Positions 37,100-46,906 of a stretch of DNA of 64,000 nucleotides are shown here, in pieces; positions within the stretch are counted from its first letter, which is position 1; each line of letters opens with the position of its first letter. The stretch covers positions 434,001-498,000 of the forward strand of contig CAVQJL010000012.1 of the NCBI GenBank assembly GCA_963712815.1, in the 5' to 3' direction. The stretch is from RPQJ01 sp963712815 (GTDB lineage: Bacteria; Pseudomonadota; Gammaproteobacteria; Steroidobacterales; Steroidobacteraceae). The translations under genes and the position numbers were made by a program. The notes beneath the pieces were generated by a model. The model saw only the letters and a program-made list of their open reading frames with translations. It had not been told where the DNA came from and did no database searches.

Positions 37100-38104
37100 A
37101 TGGCGATAGGCAATGCCGGGCGGTTGCCCACGTTCGAGGACGTCCAGGCCGCCGCCGCGCGGCTCGCCGGCCACGCCCGCCGCACTCCCCTGCTCCACGG
37201 CACGCCGCTCGACGCGCGCACCGGCGGTCGAATCCTGCTCAAGCTCGAGACGCTGCAGCACACGGGCTCGTTCAAGTTCCGCGGCGCGTACAACCGGCTG
37301 TCGCAGCTCGACGGCGATCAGCGTGCCGCCGGCGTCGTAGCATTCTCGTCGGGCAACCATGCGCAGGGAATCGCCGCGGCCGCGCGCCTGCTGGGCATCC
37401 CGGCCACGATCGTCATGCCGGCAGACGCGCCGGGCGTGAAGATGCGCAACACCCTCGCCCTGGGCGCCGAGGTCGTCGAGTACGACCGGCTGCGGGAGAG
37501 CCGCGAAGCGATCGCCGCCCGGCTCGCGCGCGAGCGCGGTGCGGTGCTGGTGCCGTCCTTCGACGACCCGGACATCATCGCCGGCCAGGGCACGGTCGGC
37601 CTCGAGATCGCCGAGCAGGCGAACGAGGCCGGCCTCGCCATCGACGAGGTGATCGTGTGCACGAGCGGCGGCGGACTCGTCGCCGGCACCGCGCTCGCGA
37701 TCCGCGCGCTGTCGCCCGCGACGCGCGTGTGGAGCGCCGAGCCCGAGGGCCACGACGACCACCGCCGCTCGCTTGCCTCGGGACGCCGCGAGTCGAATGC
37801 GCCGGGCACGCGCTCGATCTGCGACGCGCTGCTCGCGCCGGAACCCGGCGCGCTCACCTTCGAGATCAACCGCAGCCTGCTCGCGGGCGGCGTCGCGGTG
37901 ACGGACGAGGAGGTCCGTGCCGCGATCGCTTATGCCGCCCGGACGTTCAAGCTGGTGGTCGAGCCGGGCGGCGCGGTCGCGCTCGCCGCCGTGCTGGCCG
38001 GACGCTTCGGGGCGCGCGGGCGCACGGTCGCCGTGGTGCTCTCGGGCGGCAACATCGACGACGCATTGCTCGCGGAAATCCTCGCGGGCTCCGCCGACGA
38101 ATAA
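37100..38104 (+). CDS. PLP-dependent threonine/serine dehydratase-like enzyme
   Basis: The 334-residue protein is a fold-type II PLP enzyme. The PLP lysine is Lys59 in GSFKFRGA, SSGNHAQG contacts the substrate carboxylate, and TSGGGLVAG forms the phosphate cup. VVLSGGNID near the end holds the residue that contacts the pyridine nitrogen. There is no C-terminal ACT regulatory domain, so it is like catabolic threonine dehydratase, serine racemase or hydroxyaspartate ammonia-lyase, not biosynthetic IlvA. The length fits that short group. It is divergent from the methyltransferase gene (starts about 35 bp apart) and is followed by a DUF1295 gene 39 bp downstream. Confidence 0.88.
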   Translation: MAIGNAGRLPTFEDVQAAAARLAGHARRTPLLHGTPLDARTGGRILLKLETLQHTGSFKFRGAYNRLSQLDGDQRAAGVVAFSSGNHAQGIAAAARLLGIPATIVMPADAPGVKMRNTLALGAEVVEYDRLRESREAIAARLARERGAVLVPSFDDPDIIAGQGTVGLEIAEQANEAGLAIDEVIVCTSGGGLVAGTALAIRALSPATRVWSAEPEGHDDHRRSLASGRRESNAPGTRSICDALLAPEPGALTFEINRSLLAGGVAVTDEEVRAAIAYAARTFKLVVEPGGAVALAAVLAGRFGARGRTVAVVLSGGNIDDALLAEILAGSADE

Positions 38105-38143
38105 CGGACGACGGCCGTGCTCGCGGCCGCGGGAGCAACAGGC

Positions 38144-38932
38144 ATGACGGAACTTGGCATCTGGTTCGCGGCGCTGCCGGTCCTGCTGGTCGCGGGCGCG
38201 ATCACTTGGGGCCTCAGCGTGCCGAAGCGCAACGTGACCATCGTGGACACGCTCTGGCCGCTGCTGTTCGTGTTCGCGGCCGCGGCTTACGCCCTGGCGA
38301 CGCACGAGCGCGGCGCACGCGCCACGCTGCTCCTGGTGCTGGTCTCCGCCTGGGGCCTGCGGCTCGCGGCCTACCTCGCCTGGCGGAACCGCGGCCACGA
38401 CGAAGACCGCCGCTACCAGGCGATCCGTCGCCGCAACGAGCCCAACTTCACGTTCAAGAGCCTGTACCTGATCTTCGGCTTCCAGGCGCTGCTGGCATGG
38501 GTCATTTCGCTGCCGCTCGCGGGCGGCATCTCCGGCAACGCCCCGCTCGGCTGGCTGGATGCGCTCGGGGTCGCGCTCTGGACCGTCGGGATGGTGTTCG
38601 AGGCCGGGGGCGACTGGCAGCTCGCCCGCTTCAAGGCGGATCCCGCGAACAAGGGTCGCGTCATGGATCGCGGCCTGTGGCGCTACACGCGCCACCCGAA
38701 CTACTTCGGCGACTTCTGCGTCTGGTGGGGCTTCTACCTGATCGCGCTGTCGGCTGGCGCGTGGTGGAGCATCGCCGGCCCGCTGATCATGTCGTTCCTG
38801 CTGATGCGCTTCTCGGGCGTGACGCTGCTCGAGAAGGACATCGGGGAGCGGCGTCCGGCCTACGCCGATTACGCGCGCCGAACCAGCACGTTCTTCCCGG
38901 GACCGCCGCGCAAGCCAGCCGGCCCTACTTGA
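38144..38932 (+). CDS. DUF1295 membrane protein (steroid 5-alpha-reductase-like fold)
   Basis: The 262-residue protein has about six or seven transmembrane helices. The family signature is in the C-terminal half: GLWRYTRHPNYFGDFCVWWG and a following VTLLEKDIGERRPAYADYARRT. RHPNY is the NADPH/substrate-binding motif shared with isoprenylcysteine methyltransferases and steroid reductases. These proteins are predicted lipid-modifying reductases or methyltransferases; the substrate is unknown. The ATG at 38144 follows GGGAGC. The gene overlaps the 3' end of convergent rarA by 8 bp. Confidence 0.88.
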   Translation: MTELGIWFAALPVLLVAGAITWGLSVPKRNVTIVDTLWPLLFVFAAAAYALATHERGARATLLLVLVSAWGLRLAAYLAWRNRGHDEDRRYQAIRRRNEPNFTFKSLYLIFGFQALLAWVISLPLAGGISGNAPLGWLDALGVALWTVGMVFEAGGDWQLARFKADPANKGRVMDRGLWRYTRHPNYFGDFCVWWGFYLIALSAGAWWSIAGPLIMSFLLMRFSGVTLLEKDIGERRPAYADYARRTSTFFPGPPRKPAGPT

Positions 38933-40250
38933 GCGCACGCAGCCGTCCGAGCGCCTCGCGGATGCGGATCTCGAGCCCGCGCTCGACCGGCTCGTAGTAC
39001 CTCGCGGGCTCCATCCCGTCGGGGAAATACCGCTCGCCCGCGGCGTACGCCCCGGGCTCGTCGTGCGCGTAGCGGTAGCCCTCGCCGTAACCGAGGCCCT
39101 TCATGAGCGCAGTCGGTGCGTTCCTGAGCCGCAACGGCACCTCGAGCGAACCGTGCCGCTTTGCATCCGCCATGGCGGCCCCGAAAGCCACGTACACGGC
39201 GTTGCTCTTGGCCGCGCAGGCCATGAACACCACGGCCTGGGCGATCGCGAGCTCGCCCTCGGGGCTGCCCAGCCGCTCGTAGGTCTCGCAGGCCTCCAGC
39301 GCAAGTGCGAGCGCCCGCGGGTCGGCGTTGCCGATGTCCTCGGAGGCCATGCGCAGCACGCGCCGCGCCACGTAGCGCGGGTCGCAGCCGCCGTCGAGCA
39401 TGCGGCAGAGCCAGTACAGCGCGGCATCGGGATCGGTGCCCCGCACCGCCTTGTGAAGCGCCGAGATCTGGTCGTAGAACTGTTCGCCTTTCTTGTCGAA
39501 GCGGCGGTAACCACCCGCCGAGACCTCGGCCGCGATCGCCTCGGTGACGACGCCGCCGGCGCCCGACGCTCGATCGCCTGCGAGATCCGCCGCTACCTCG
39601 AGCAGGTTGAGCGCGCGCCGCGCGTCACCATCGGCGGCCCTCGCCAGCGTCTCGAGCGCATCCGCCTCCATCTCGAGCGGAGCGCCGCGCGCCTGCGCCT
39701 CGCGACCGAGCGCGCGGCGCAGGACCTCGCGGATGTCCTCGGCGGCGAGCGAGCGCAGCACGTACACCCGTGCCCGCGACAGCAACGCGCCGTTGATCTC
39801 GAAGGACGGGTTCTCGGTCGTGGCGCCGATGAAGCACAGCGTGCCGTCCTCGACGTACGGCAGGAACGCATCCTGCTGCGACTTGTTGAAGCGGTGCACC
39901 TCGTCGAGGAACAGCACCGTCTGGCGACCCTGCTCGCGGCGCAGCGCCTGCGCCCGCTCGACCGCTGCGCGCACGTCCTTGACGCCGGCCATCACCGCCG
40001 ACAGCGCGACGAACTCCGCGTCGCAGGTACGCGCAACCAGTCGCGCGAGCGTGGTCTTGCCGGTGCCCGGCGGGCCCCAGAGCAGCATGGAGTGCAGGCT
40101 GCCGCCCTCGAGCAGGCGCCTGAGCGGCTTGCCGGGCGCCAGCAGGTGCGACTGGCCGACGAACTGCGCGAGCGTCGCCGGGCGCATGCGGTCGGCGAGC
40201 GGCCGCCAGCCCTCGTCGCGTGCCGCAGGGGTCACGTGCGCTTCAGCCAT
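38925..40250 (-). CDS. rarA: replication-associated recombination protein A (RarA/MgsA)
   Basis: This 441-residue AAA+ ATPase acts at stalled replication forks. Walker A is GPPGTGKT (59-66), Walker B is LFLDEVHRFNKSQQD and sensor 1 is IGATTENPSFE. The C-terminal part contains QISALHKAVRGTDPDAALYW and SEDIGNADPRAL, hallmarks of RarA. The protein begins MAEAHVTPAARDEGWRPLADRMRP, typical spacing for the family, so the ATG at 40250 is chosen although its ribosome site (CAGGA, GGAGG) overlaps closely. It overlaps the end of the VanZ gene by 19 bp and follows lolA, the usual ftsK-lolA-rarA order. Confidence 0.95.
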   Translation of the reverse strand: MAEAHVTPAARDEGWRPLADRMRPATLAQFVGQSHLLAPGKPLRRLLEGGSLHSMLLWGPPGTGKTTLARLVARTCDAEFVALSAVMAGVKDVRAAVERAQALRREQGRQTVLFLDEVHRFNKSQQDAFLPYVEDGTLCFIGATTENPSFEINGALLSRARVYVLRSLAAEDIREVLRRALGREAQARGAPLEMEADALETLARAADGDARRALNLLEVAADLAGDRASGAGGVVTEAIAAEVSAGGYRRFDKKGEQFYDQISALHKAVRGTDPDAALYWLCRMLDGGCDPRYVARRVLRMASEDIGNADPRALALALEACETYERLGSPEGELAIAQAVVFMACAAKSNAVYVAFGAAMADAKRHGSLEVPLRLRNAPTALMKGLGYGEGYRYAHDEPGAYAAGERYFPDGMEPARYYEPVERGLEIRIREALGRLRALK

Positions 40251-40615
40251 GCCTCCATCCTGAGCGCCCAGCCTCCCGTGCGCCACCAGGCGAGCGCGAG
40301 GCCTGCGACGATGCCCGCGACGTTGGCTGCGACGTCGTTCGGATCGCCGCTGCGATTGCGGGCCACGAGTTCCTGCAGCACCTCGAGCCCGATCCCGAGC
40401 AGCGCGAGGCCGATCGCCACGCCCCAGTACCAGCGGCGCGCGAAGAGGCCGCCGAACCACGTGGCGAGTACCGCGTAGGCGAGGCCATGACCGAGCTTGT
40501 CCAGGTTGCCGACGTCGGGGCCCGCATCGCCGGGCGCCAGGCTCGCGACGACCACGGCGGCGACGAGCAGTGCGCTCGCCGCGAGCCAGGCAGGCGCATG
40601 GGTCAGTGGCAGCAT
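40232..40615 (-). CDS. VanZ-family membrane protein
   Basis: The 127-residue protein has four hydrophobic helices with DKLGHGLAYAVLATWF and RSGDPNDVAANVAG, matching the VanZ-like domain (the conserved DK-x2-H and D-x-N-D/VAAN patterns). In enterococci VanZ gives teicoplanin resistance; in proteobacteria the role is unknown. It is inserted between lolA (8 bp upstream) and rarA (19-bp overlap), so it is almost certainly translated from the same transcript. Confidence 0.82.
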   Translation of the reverse strand: MLPLTHAPAWLAASALLVAAVVVASLAPGDAGPDVGNLDKLGHGLAYAVLATWFGGLFARRWYWGVAIGLALLGIGLEVLQELVARNRSGDPNDVAANVAGIVAGLALAWWRTGGWALRMEAWLKRT

Positions 40616-40622
40616 CGCGGGC

Positions 40623-41267
40623 TCAGGGCGCGGCGCGCCCGATCACGTCGGCGCCGGGCGGCGGCTCGAAGCGAAACAGGGCCGCGTCGAGCGCCGGATT
40701 GCGCCGCACGTTGCCGAACTCGATGACCGTGGCCTGGCCGAGCTTGTCGCGCAGTTCCATCGCGGCGAGCTCGCCGCGCGTGTCGAAGGCGAGCCCGACA
40801 CGGTCGAAATCCGAGTTCTCCTGCTTCGGCCGCAGCCGGGCCCAGGTCCACTCGCCCTCGCGCTCGAGCGCAAGCGCGCTGAACGCGTCGCCCACCTTGC
40901 CCGAGCCCGACAGTAGCATCGCGGGCGTCGAGCCGAGGCCCGCCTCGAGCGCCCGCACGGTGACCTGCTCGAGGTCGCTGTCGTAGAGCCACAGCCGCTC
41001 GCCGTCGGCGACGATGGTCTGCAGGTAGGGCTGGCGGTAGTCCCAGCGGAAGCGATCGGGCCTGGACAGCGACAGCGTGCCCGACGCACGGTCCACCACC
41101 TTCCCGTCGCGGTCACGGACCACCTGGGCGAAGTCCGCCGACAGCGTCTTGAGGGATGCGAGGTAGGCGTCCACGCGCGCCACGGCGTCGCCCCCGCCCT
41201 GCGCAATCGCGGCCGGCGCGACCAGGCAGGCTAGCCAGCCAAGTGTCCAGCGCGCTGCGCGCAGCAC
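40623..41267 (-). CDS. lolA: outer-membrane lipoprotein carrier protein LolA
   Basis: LolA carries lipoproteins across the periplasm from LolCDE to LolB. The 214-residue precursor has a signal peptide (LGWLACLVAPAAIAQ) and LolA segments LKTLSADFAQVVRD, GTLSLSRPDRFRWDYRQPY, LWLYDSDLEQVTVR and the C-terminal IEFGNVRRNPALDAALFRF, typical of the half-barrel fold. It lies directly after ftsK (3 bp gap) and before the VanZ and rarA genes, the expected gammaproteobacterial order. Confidence 0.95.
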   Translation of the reverse strand: MLRAARWTLGWLACLVAPAAIAQGGGDAVARVDAYLASLKTLSADFAQVVRDRDGKVVDRASGTLSLSRPDRFRWDYRQPYLQTIVADGERLWLYDSDLEQVTVRALEAGLGSTPAMLLSGSGKVGDAFSALALEREGEWTWARLRPKQENSDFDRVGLAFDTRGELAAMELRDKLGQATVIEFGNVRRNPALDAALFRFEPPPGADVIGRAAP

Positions 41268-41270
41268 GGC

Positions 41271-43586
41271 TCAGTCCGCCTCGGGCGGCGGCGGCGCGAT
41301 CACCTCGCGGCTGCCGTTCGACTGGAGGGGGCCCACCAGACCCGCGGCCTCCATCGCCTCGATCATGCGGGCGGCGCGGTTGTAACCGATCTTGAGCCGG
41401 CGCTGCACGCCCGAGATCGAAGCCTTGCGGCTCTCGGTGACGATCCGCACGGCCTCGTCGTAGAGCGGGTCCTGCTCCGGGTCGCCGCCGCCCTCATCGC
41501 CACTGGGTTCGCCGGGCAGGCCCGGGATCGGCGCGGACGGCCCGTCGAGCACCTCGTCGAGGTATACGGGCGGGCTCATGACCTTGAGCTTGCCCACCAC
41601 GCGGTGCACCTCCTGGTCGGAGACGAACGCCCCGTGCACGCGCACCGGCAGCGACGTTCCGGGCGGCAGGAACAGCATGTCGCCGTGGCCGAGCAGCGCT
41701 TCGGCGCCGCTCTGGTCGAGGATGGTGCGCGAGTCCACCTTGGCGGAGACCTGGAACGCGATGCGCGTCGGGATGTTCGCCTTGATGAGACCGGTGATCA
41801 CGTCCACCGAGGGCCGCTGCGTGGCGAGGATTAGGTGGATGCCCGAGGCGCGCGCCTTCTGCGCCAGGCGCGCGATCAGCTCCTCGACCTTCTTGCCGAC
41901 GATCATCATCAGGTCGGCCAGTTCGTCGACGATCACGACGATATAGGGCAGCGGCTCGAGCGGCGGGACCGACGTCGGATCGGCATCCGGAAGCAGCCGC
42001 TTCATCTCGACCGGGTCGCGCAGCGGCTTGCCTTCCTCGGCCGCGTCCTTGACCTTGCGGTTGAAGCCCGCGAGGTTGCGCACGCCGGCGTACGCCATGA
42101 GCTGGTAGCGGCGCTCCATCTCGGCCACGCACCAGCGCAGCGCGTTCGCCGCCTGCTTCATGTCGGTGACGACCGGCGCCAGCAGGTGCGGGATGCCCTC
42201 GTACACCGACAGCTCCAGCATCTTCGGGTCGATCATGATGAGCCGGACCTGCTCCGCGCTCGACTTGTAGAGCAGCGACAGCACCATCGCGTTCACGGCG
42301 GTGGACTTGCCCGATCCCGTGGTGCCGCCCACCAGCAGGTGCGGCATGCGCGCGAGGTCGGCGACCACCGGATTGCCGCCGATGTCTTTGCCGAGCACCA
42401 GCGCGAGCGGCGAGGCCATGTCGTCGTAGGCCTTCGACTTGATGATCTCGCCGAGCGTGACGATCTCGCGCGACTCGTTCGGGATCTCGAGGCCCATGGT
42501 GGACTTGCCGGGGATGATCTCGACGACTCGCACGCTCACCGCCGACAGTGCGCGGGCGAGGTCCTTGGCGAGGTGCGAGATCTGCGCCACCTTCACGCCG
42601 GGCGCCGGCCGCAGCTCGAAGCGGGTGATGACCGGCCCGGGGTGCACCTCGACCACCTCGGCCTCGACGCCGAAGTCGCGCAGCTTGAGTTCGACCAGGC
42701 GCGACATGGCCTCGAGCGCCTCGGCGGAATAGCCGCCGGCGCGCGGCGGCGCATCGTCGAGCAGCGAGAGTTCGGGCAGCTCCGTCGAACCCGGCCGCTC
42801 GAACAGCGCCACCTGCTTTTCCTTCTCGACCCGGTCGCTCTTCTCGACCTTGGGCGCAGGAGCCTCGATCTTCGGCGGCTTGCGCTCGGCGGCTTTCTTC
42901 TGCTCCTCGCGCACCACTTCCTGTCGCGCCTGCTTGACCTCGCGACCCGCCTTGACGTCGCGAGCAGTGGACATCCGCTCGCGCGCCCAGGCGAGCCCGG
43001 CGAGCACGCCGAGGCCGATGCGGTCCATGACGGCGAGCCAGGAGACGCCGGTGAACAGCGATACGGAGGCGAGCCAGACCGCGAGCAGCAGCAGCGTGGC
43101 CCCGAGGAAACTCATTACCGAGGCGAGGCCGTCGCCGACGAGTGCGCCGAGCACGCCGCCGGCCGAGCTCGGCAGCGACCCGCCCGCGTAATGCAGCGTG
43201 GCGAGCCCGCAGCTCGTCGCGAGCGCGAGCACGAACCCGAGGCCGCGCAGGCCCAGCGTGCGGCGGCCCGCAGGCTGACGGTCGCCGCGCTCGCGGTAGA
43301 GCGTCCAGCCGGCGCCCGCGAGCATCACCGGGAAGAGGTATGCCGGGGCCCCGAACAACACGAAGAACAGGTCGGACAGCCACGCGCCGATCGGCCCGAT
43401 CAGATTGGACACGGGGCCCTGCTGTCCGGTCGAGGAAAATGCGGCGTCCGAAGGGTCGTAGCTCGCCAGAGCCACGAACAGGATCAGCGCAAGCGCCCCG
43501 AAGATCCACAGCGCACTCTCGCGCAAACCGCGGGCGATCACGGCCGATTCGGCAGAGGGGTCGTGCTTCGTTTCTGCTCTAGCCAC
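41271..43586 (-). CDS. ftsK: DNA translocase FtsK
   Basis: FtsK pumps chromosomal DNA at the division septum and activates XerCD recombination. The 771-residue protein has an N-terminal membrane domain with four or five helices (about 25-190) and a short charged Lys/Glu/Pro linker. The RecA-like motor domain follows with Walker A GGTTGSGKST near residue 420 and Walker B PYIVVIVDELADLMM. The C-terminal gamma winged-helix domain contains ASISGVQRRLKIGYNRAARM, which reads KOPS sites. The linker is short compared with E. coli, as in many proteobacteria. The upstream region shared with divergent trxB contains an AT-rich patch (about 43610-43660) that probably holds its promoter. Confidence 0.96.
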   Translation of the reverse strand: MARAETKHDPSAESAVIARGLRESALWIFGALALILFVALASYDPSDAAFSSTGQQGPVSNLIGPIGAWLSDLFFVLFGAPAYLFPVMLAGAGWTLYRERGDRQPAGRRTLGLRGLGFVLALATSCGLATLHYAGGSLPSSAGGVLGALVGDGLASVMSFLGATLLLLAVWLASVSLFTGVSWLAVMDRIGLGVLAGLAWARERMSTARDVKAGREVKQARQEVVREEQKKAAERKPPKIEAPAPKVEKSDRVEKEKQVALFERPGSTELPELSLLDDAPPRAGGYSAEALEAMSRLVELKLRDFGVEAEVVEVHPGPVITRFELRPAPGVKVAQISHLAKDLARALSAVSVRVVEIIPGKSTMGLEIPNESREIVTLGEIIKSKAYDDMASPLALVLGKDIGGNPVVADLARMPHLLVGGTTGSGKSTAVNAMVLSLLYKSSAEQVRLIMIDPKMLELSVYEGIPHLLAPVVTDMKQAANALRWCVAEMERRYQLMAYAGVRNLAGFNRKVKDAAEEGKPLRDPVEMKRLLPDADPTSVPPLEPLPYIVVIVDELADLMMIVGKKVEELIARLAQKARASGIHLILATQRPSVDVITGLIKANIPTRIAFQVSAKVDSRTILDQSGAEALLGHGDMLFLPPGTSLPVRVHGAFVSDQEVHRVVGKLKVMSPPVYLDEVLDGPSAPIPGLPGEPSGDEGGGDPEQDPLYDEAVRIVTESRKASISGVQRRLKIGYNRAARMIEAMEAAGLVGPLQSNGSREVIAPPPPEAD

Positions 43587-43785
43587 CGCGGATCACCTGA
43601 AAGCTCAAGGCCTTCCAGTAAACAGCTGAATAAAATGAGGTTATCTTCAAGAAGGCGGAGCCGCCAGGGCGTCCGCGCAACGCGCCAGCGTCGCGCTGAC
43701 CGGCCGCCTTTGCCGTGCGGCGGGTTGTTGCTTACCATGCCGCGCCCCACCCGGACGCGATGCGACAAAACGCGAGGAAGTATAC

Positions 43786-44751
43786 ATGAGCACCCCCCGA
43801 CACTCGCGGCTGATCATCCTGGGCTCCGGGCCTGCCGGCTACGCCGCGGCCGTCTACGCGGCCCGCGCCAACCGCAAGCCACTGCTGCTCACCGGCATGG
43901 AACAGGGTGGCCAGCTCATGACCACCACCGAGGTGGACAACTGGCCGGGCGACCCCCACGGCCTCACGGGCCCCGCCCTGATGGAGCGCATGCGCGAGCA
44001 CGCCGAGCGCTTCGACACCGAGATCCTGATGGACCACGTGAACGAGGTGGACTTCTCGCGCCGTCCGCTGCGGCTCGTGGGCGACCGGGGTGAGTACACC
44101 TGCGACGCGCTCGTGATCGCCACCGGGGCGAGCGCCCGCTACCTCGGGCTCGAGTCCGAGCAGGCCTTCCGCGGCCGCGGCGTGTCGGCCTGCGCGACCT
44201 GCGACGGCTTCTTCTTCCGCGGCCAGCGGGTGGCGGTGATCGGCGGCGGCAACACCGCCGTCGAGGAGGCGCTGTACCTGTCGAACATCGCGGCACACGT
44301 CACGCTCGTGCATCGCCGCGACAAGCTGCGCGCCGAGAAGATCCTCCAGGACCGGCTGTTCGAGCGGCAGCGCGCCGGCGTGGTGGACATCGCATGGAAC
44401 CACGCCGTGCAGGACGTGCTCGGCGACGAGTCCGGCGTCACCGGCGTACGTATCGCGGCCACCGAGGGCGACGCCACTCGCGACCTGCCGGTCTCGGGCG
44501 TGTTCATCGCCGTCGGGCACACGCCCAACACCCAGATCTTCGAGGGCAAGCTCGAGATGAAGGGCGGCTATATCGTGGTGCGCTCGGGGATCGCCGGCAA
44601 CGCCACGGCCACCAGCGTGCCCGGGGTGTTCGCGGCGGGCGATGTCGCAGACCACGTCTACCGCCAGGCCGTGACCTCGGCGGGAACGGGCTGCATGGCC
44701 GCCCTCGACGCGGACAAGTACCTCGAGCAGCTCGACGACGCCGGCGGCTGA
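43786..44751 (+). CDS. trxB: thioredoxin reductase
   Basis: This 321-residue flavoenzyme reduces thioredoxin with NADPH. It has the FAD motif LGSGPAGYAAAVYAAR, the redox pair Cys136-Ala-Thr-Cys139 in CATCDGFF, the NADPH motif VIGGGNTAVEEALYLS and the C-terminal GVFAAGDVADHVYRQA. The ATG follows AGGAAGTATAC. It is divergent from ftsK (199 bp) and heads the series trxB, DUF482 gene, aat, infA. Confidence 0.96.
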   Translation: MSTPRHSRLIILGSGPAGYAAAVYAARANRKPLLLTGMEQGGQLMTTTEVDNWPGDPHGLTGPALMERMREHAERFDTEILMDHVNEVDFSRRPLRLVGDRGEYTCDALVIATGASARYLGLESEQAFRGRGVSACATCDGFFFRGQRVAVIGGGNTAVEEALYLSNIAAHVTLVHRRDKLRAEKILQDRLFERQRAGVVDIAWNHAVQDVLGDESGVTGVRIAATEGDATRDLPVSGVFIAVGHTPNTQIFEGKLEMKGGYIVVRSGIAGNATATSVPGVFAAGDVADHVYRQAVTSAGTGCMAALDADKYLEQLDDAGG

Positions 44752-44770
44752 GCCGGCCGGCCCCGCACCG

Positions 44771-45922
44771 GTGCGCGTGCGCGCGGAGACCGTCGGTCGC
44801 CTGTCGGAGATTCCCGCCGCCGAGTGGGATGCGCTCGACGCGGCCGGCAACCCGTTCCTGAGCCACGCCTTCCTCGACGCGCTCGAGACGCGGGCCTGCG
44901 TAGGCGAGGACACGGGCTGGGAACCGCGCCACCTCGTGCTGCGCGACGAGTCGGGGCGCCTGGCCGGCGCCGTGCCACGCTACGAGAAGGCGCACTCCTG
45001 GGGGGAGTTCATCTTCGACTGGAACTGGGCGCAGTCCTACGCGCGAGCCGGACTCGACTATTACCCGAAGCAGCTCGCGGCGATCCCCTTCACGCCCGTG
45101 ACCGGCCCGCGCCTGCTCGTGCGCGCCGGCGCCGAGGCAGGCACGCTGCGCAGCACGCTCGCCGCACTGCTGCGCGAGCGCGCCGCACACGATTGCGTCT
45201 CCGGCGTGCACGTCAATTTCACCACCGACGACGACCAGGCCGCCCTCGAGGCGGTGGGCTTCCTGCGCCGGCACGATTGCCGCTTCCTCTGGCGCAACCG
45301 CGGCTACCGAGACTTCGAGGACTTCCTCGACGGCTTCCGCTCCGACAAGCGCAAGAAGCTGCGCCGCGAGCGGCGGCGGGTGATCGAGGCCGGGATCACG
45401 CTGCGCAGCGTGCCGGGCGAGGACATCGACGCCGGTCTGTGGCGGACGATCTTCGGTTTCTCGGAGCGCACCTTCCTGCGCCATGGCAACGGTCACTACC
45501 TCAGCGCCGACTTCCTCGCCGACGTGGCGCGCCGCCTGCCGGGCGCGGTACTCGTCAAGCTGGCCGAGCGCGCGGGTACTCCGCTGGCCGCGGCGGTGTT
45601 CCTGCAGGGCGGCGGGACGCTGTACGGGCGCTACTGGGGCTCGGCCGGTCACGAGGACTGTCTGCACTTCGAGGCCTGCTACTACCAGGGCATCGAGCAC
45701 TGCATCGCCCATGGGCTCGAGCTATTCGACCCCGGCACGCAGGGCGAGCACAAGCTCGCGCGCGGCTTCGCCCCGACGCTCACTAGCTCGGCGCACTGGC
45801 TTGCGCACGAGGGGTTCTACGGCGCGGTCGCGCGGTACCTGGAGCGCGAGCGCGCCGGCGTGGTCGCGTACAAGGCGGCGGCCGCGCAGCACCTGCCCTT
45901 CCAGCGGGGTCCGGACACGTGA
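44771..45922 (+). CDS. DUF482/FemAB-like GNAT-family protein
   Basis: The 383-residue protein matches the DUF482 (COG3146) family, whose C-terminal half has an acyl-transferase fold related to FemAB/GNAT. Recognisable parts are the N-terminal NPFLSHAFLDALE, KAHSWGEFIFDWNWAQ and YYPKQLAAIPFTPVTGPR, and the later GTLYGRYWG, LHFEACYYQGIEHCI and FDPGTQGEHKLARGF. The substrate is unknown. The start is a GTG 19 bp after the trxB stop with a weak ribosome site. The GTG of aat overlaps its stop (GTGA). Such genes commonly sit just upstream of aat in proteobacteria. Confidence 0.88.
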   Translation: MRVRAETVGRLSEIPAAEWDALDAAGNPFLSHAFLDALETRACVGEDTGWEPRHLVLRDESGRLAGAVPRYEKAHSWGEFIFDWNWAQSYARAGLDYYPKQLAAIPFTPVTGPRLLVRAGAEAGTLRSTLAALLRERAAHDCVSGVHVNFTTDDDQAALEAVGFLRRHDCRFLWRNRGYRDFEDFLDGFRSDKRKKLRRERRRVIEAGITLRSVPGEDIDAGLWRTIFGFSERTFLRHGNGHYLSADFLADVARRLPGAVLVKLAERAGTPLAAAVFLQGGGTLYGRYWGSAGHEDCLHFEACYYQGIEHCIAHGLELFDPGTQGEHKLARGFAPTLTSSAHWLAHEGFYGAVARYLERERAGVVAYKAAAAQHLPFQRGPDT

Positions 45923-46668
45923 TTCCCTGGCTGCGGCCCGGCGACCCTCCGACGGCGTTCCCGCCGGTCGAGACGGCGCTCGCCGAACCCGACGGCCTGC
46001 TCTGCGCCGGCGGCGACCTCGCCCCCGAGCGGCTCATCGAGGCCTACCGCCGCGGCATCTTCCCGTGGTTCTCGACCGGCCAGCCGATCCTCTGGTGGTC
46101 GCCGGATCCACGCACCGTGCTCTATCCGTCCGAGTTGCACGTCTCGCGCAGCCTCGCGAGGACGCTGCGCAGGCGCGGCTTCGCCATGAGCGTCGATCAG
46201 GCCTTCGATGCAGTGGTCGCCGGCTGCGCCGACCCGCAACGCCGCCCCGAGGGCACCTGGATCACGCACCAGATGCGCGCCGCCTACCTGCGACTGCACG
46301 AGCTCGGCTACGCCCACTCGGTCGAGACGTGGGACGACGGCCGGCTCGTAGGCGGGATCTACGGCGTCGCGCTGGGGCGCGCGTTCTTCGGCGAGTCGAT
46401 GTTCAGCGCCGAGCCGGACGCGTCCAAGGTCGCGATCTGGGCCCTTTCACACTCGTTGCAGCAGCGCAACTTCCGTTTCATCGACTGCCAGGTTGCGAGC
46501 CCGCACCTGGCGAGCCTCGGCGCGCGGAGCCTGCCGCGGCGTGAATTCCTGCACGAACTGGCCGCGGCGACCTCGGGGCCGCTGGCCCCCGACCCGGCGT
46601 GGCGAAGCGCGTCGTTTGCTTTGCCTCAGCCCTTTATGCAGAATTCGCGCGGCCCGCGGGGCTGCTGA
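45919..46668 (+). CDS. aat: leucyl/phenylalanyl-tRNA--protein transferase
   Basis: Aat adds Leu or Phe to proteins with N-terminal Lys or Arg, marking them for ClpS-ClpAP degradation. The 249-residue protein has GLLCAGGDLAPERLIEAYRRGIFPWF, WITHQMRAAYLRLHELGYAHSVE, GIYGVALGRAFFGESMFS and FRFIDCQVASPHLASLGA, all family-specific (segments quoted in part). Its GTG overlaps the DUF482 stop. Its genetic neighbours infA, clpA and clpS complete the N-degron pathway set on one locus. Confidence 0.95.
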   Translation: MIPWLRPGDPPTAFPPVETALAEPDGLLCAGGDLAPERLIEAYRRGIFPWFSTGQPILWWSPDPRTVLYPSELHVSRSLARTLRRRGFAMSVDQAFDAVVAGCADPQRRPEGTWITHQMRAAYLRLHELGYAHSVETWDDGRLVGGIYGVALGRAFFGESMFSAEPDASKVAIWALSHSLQQRNFRFIDCQVASPHLASLGARSLPRREFLHELAAATSGPLAPDPAWRSASFALPQPFMQNSRGPRGC

Positions 46669-46676
46669 GAGGGTGC

Positions 46677-46895
<219 letters not shown>

Positions 46896-46906
46896 GCCCA
46901 GCCGCC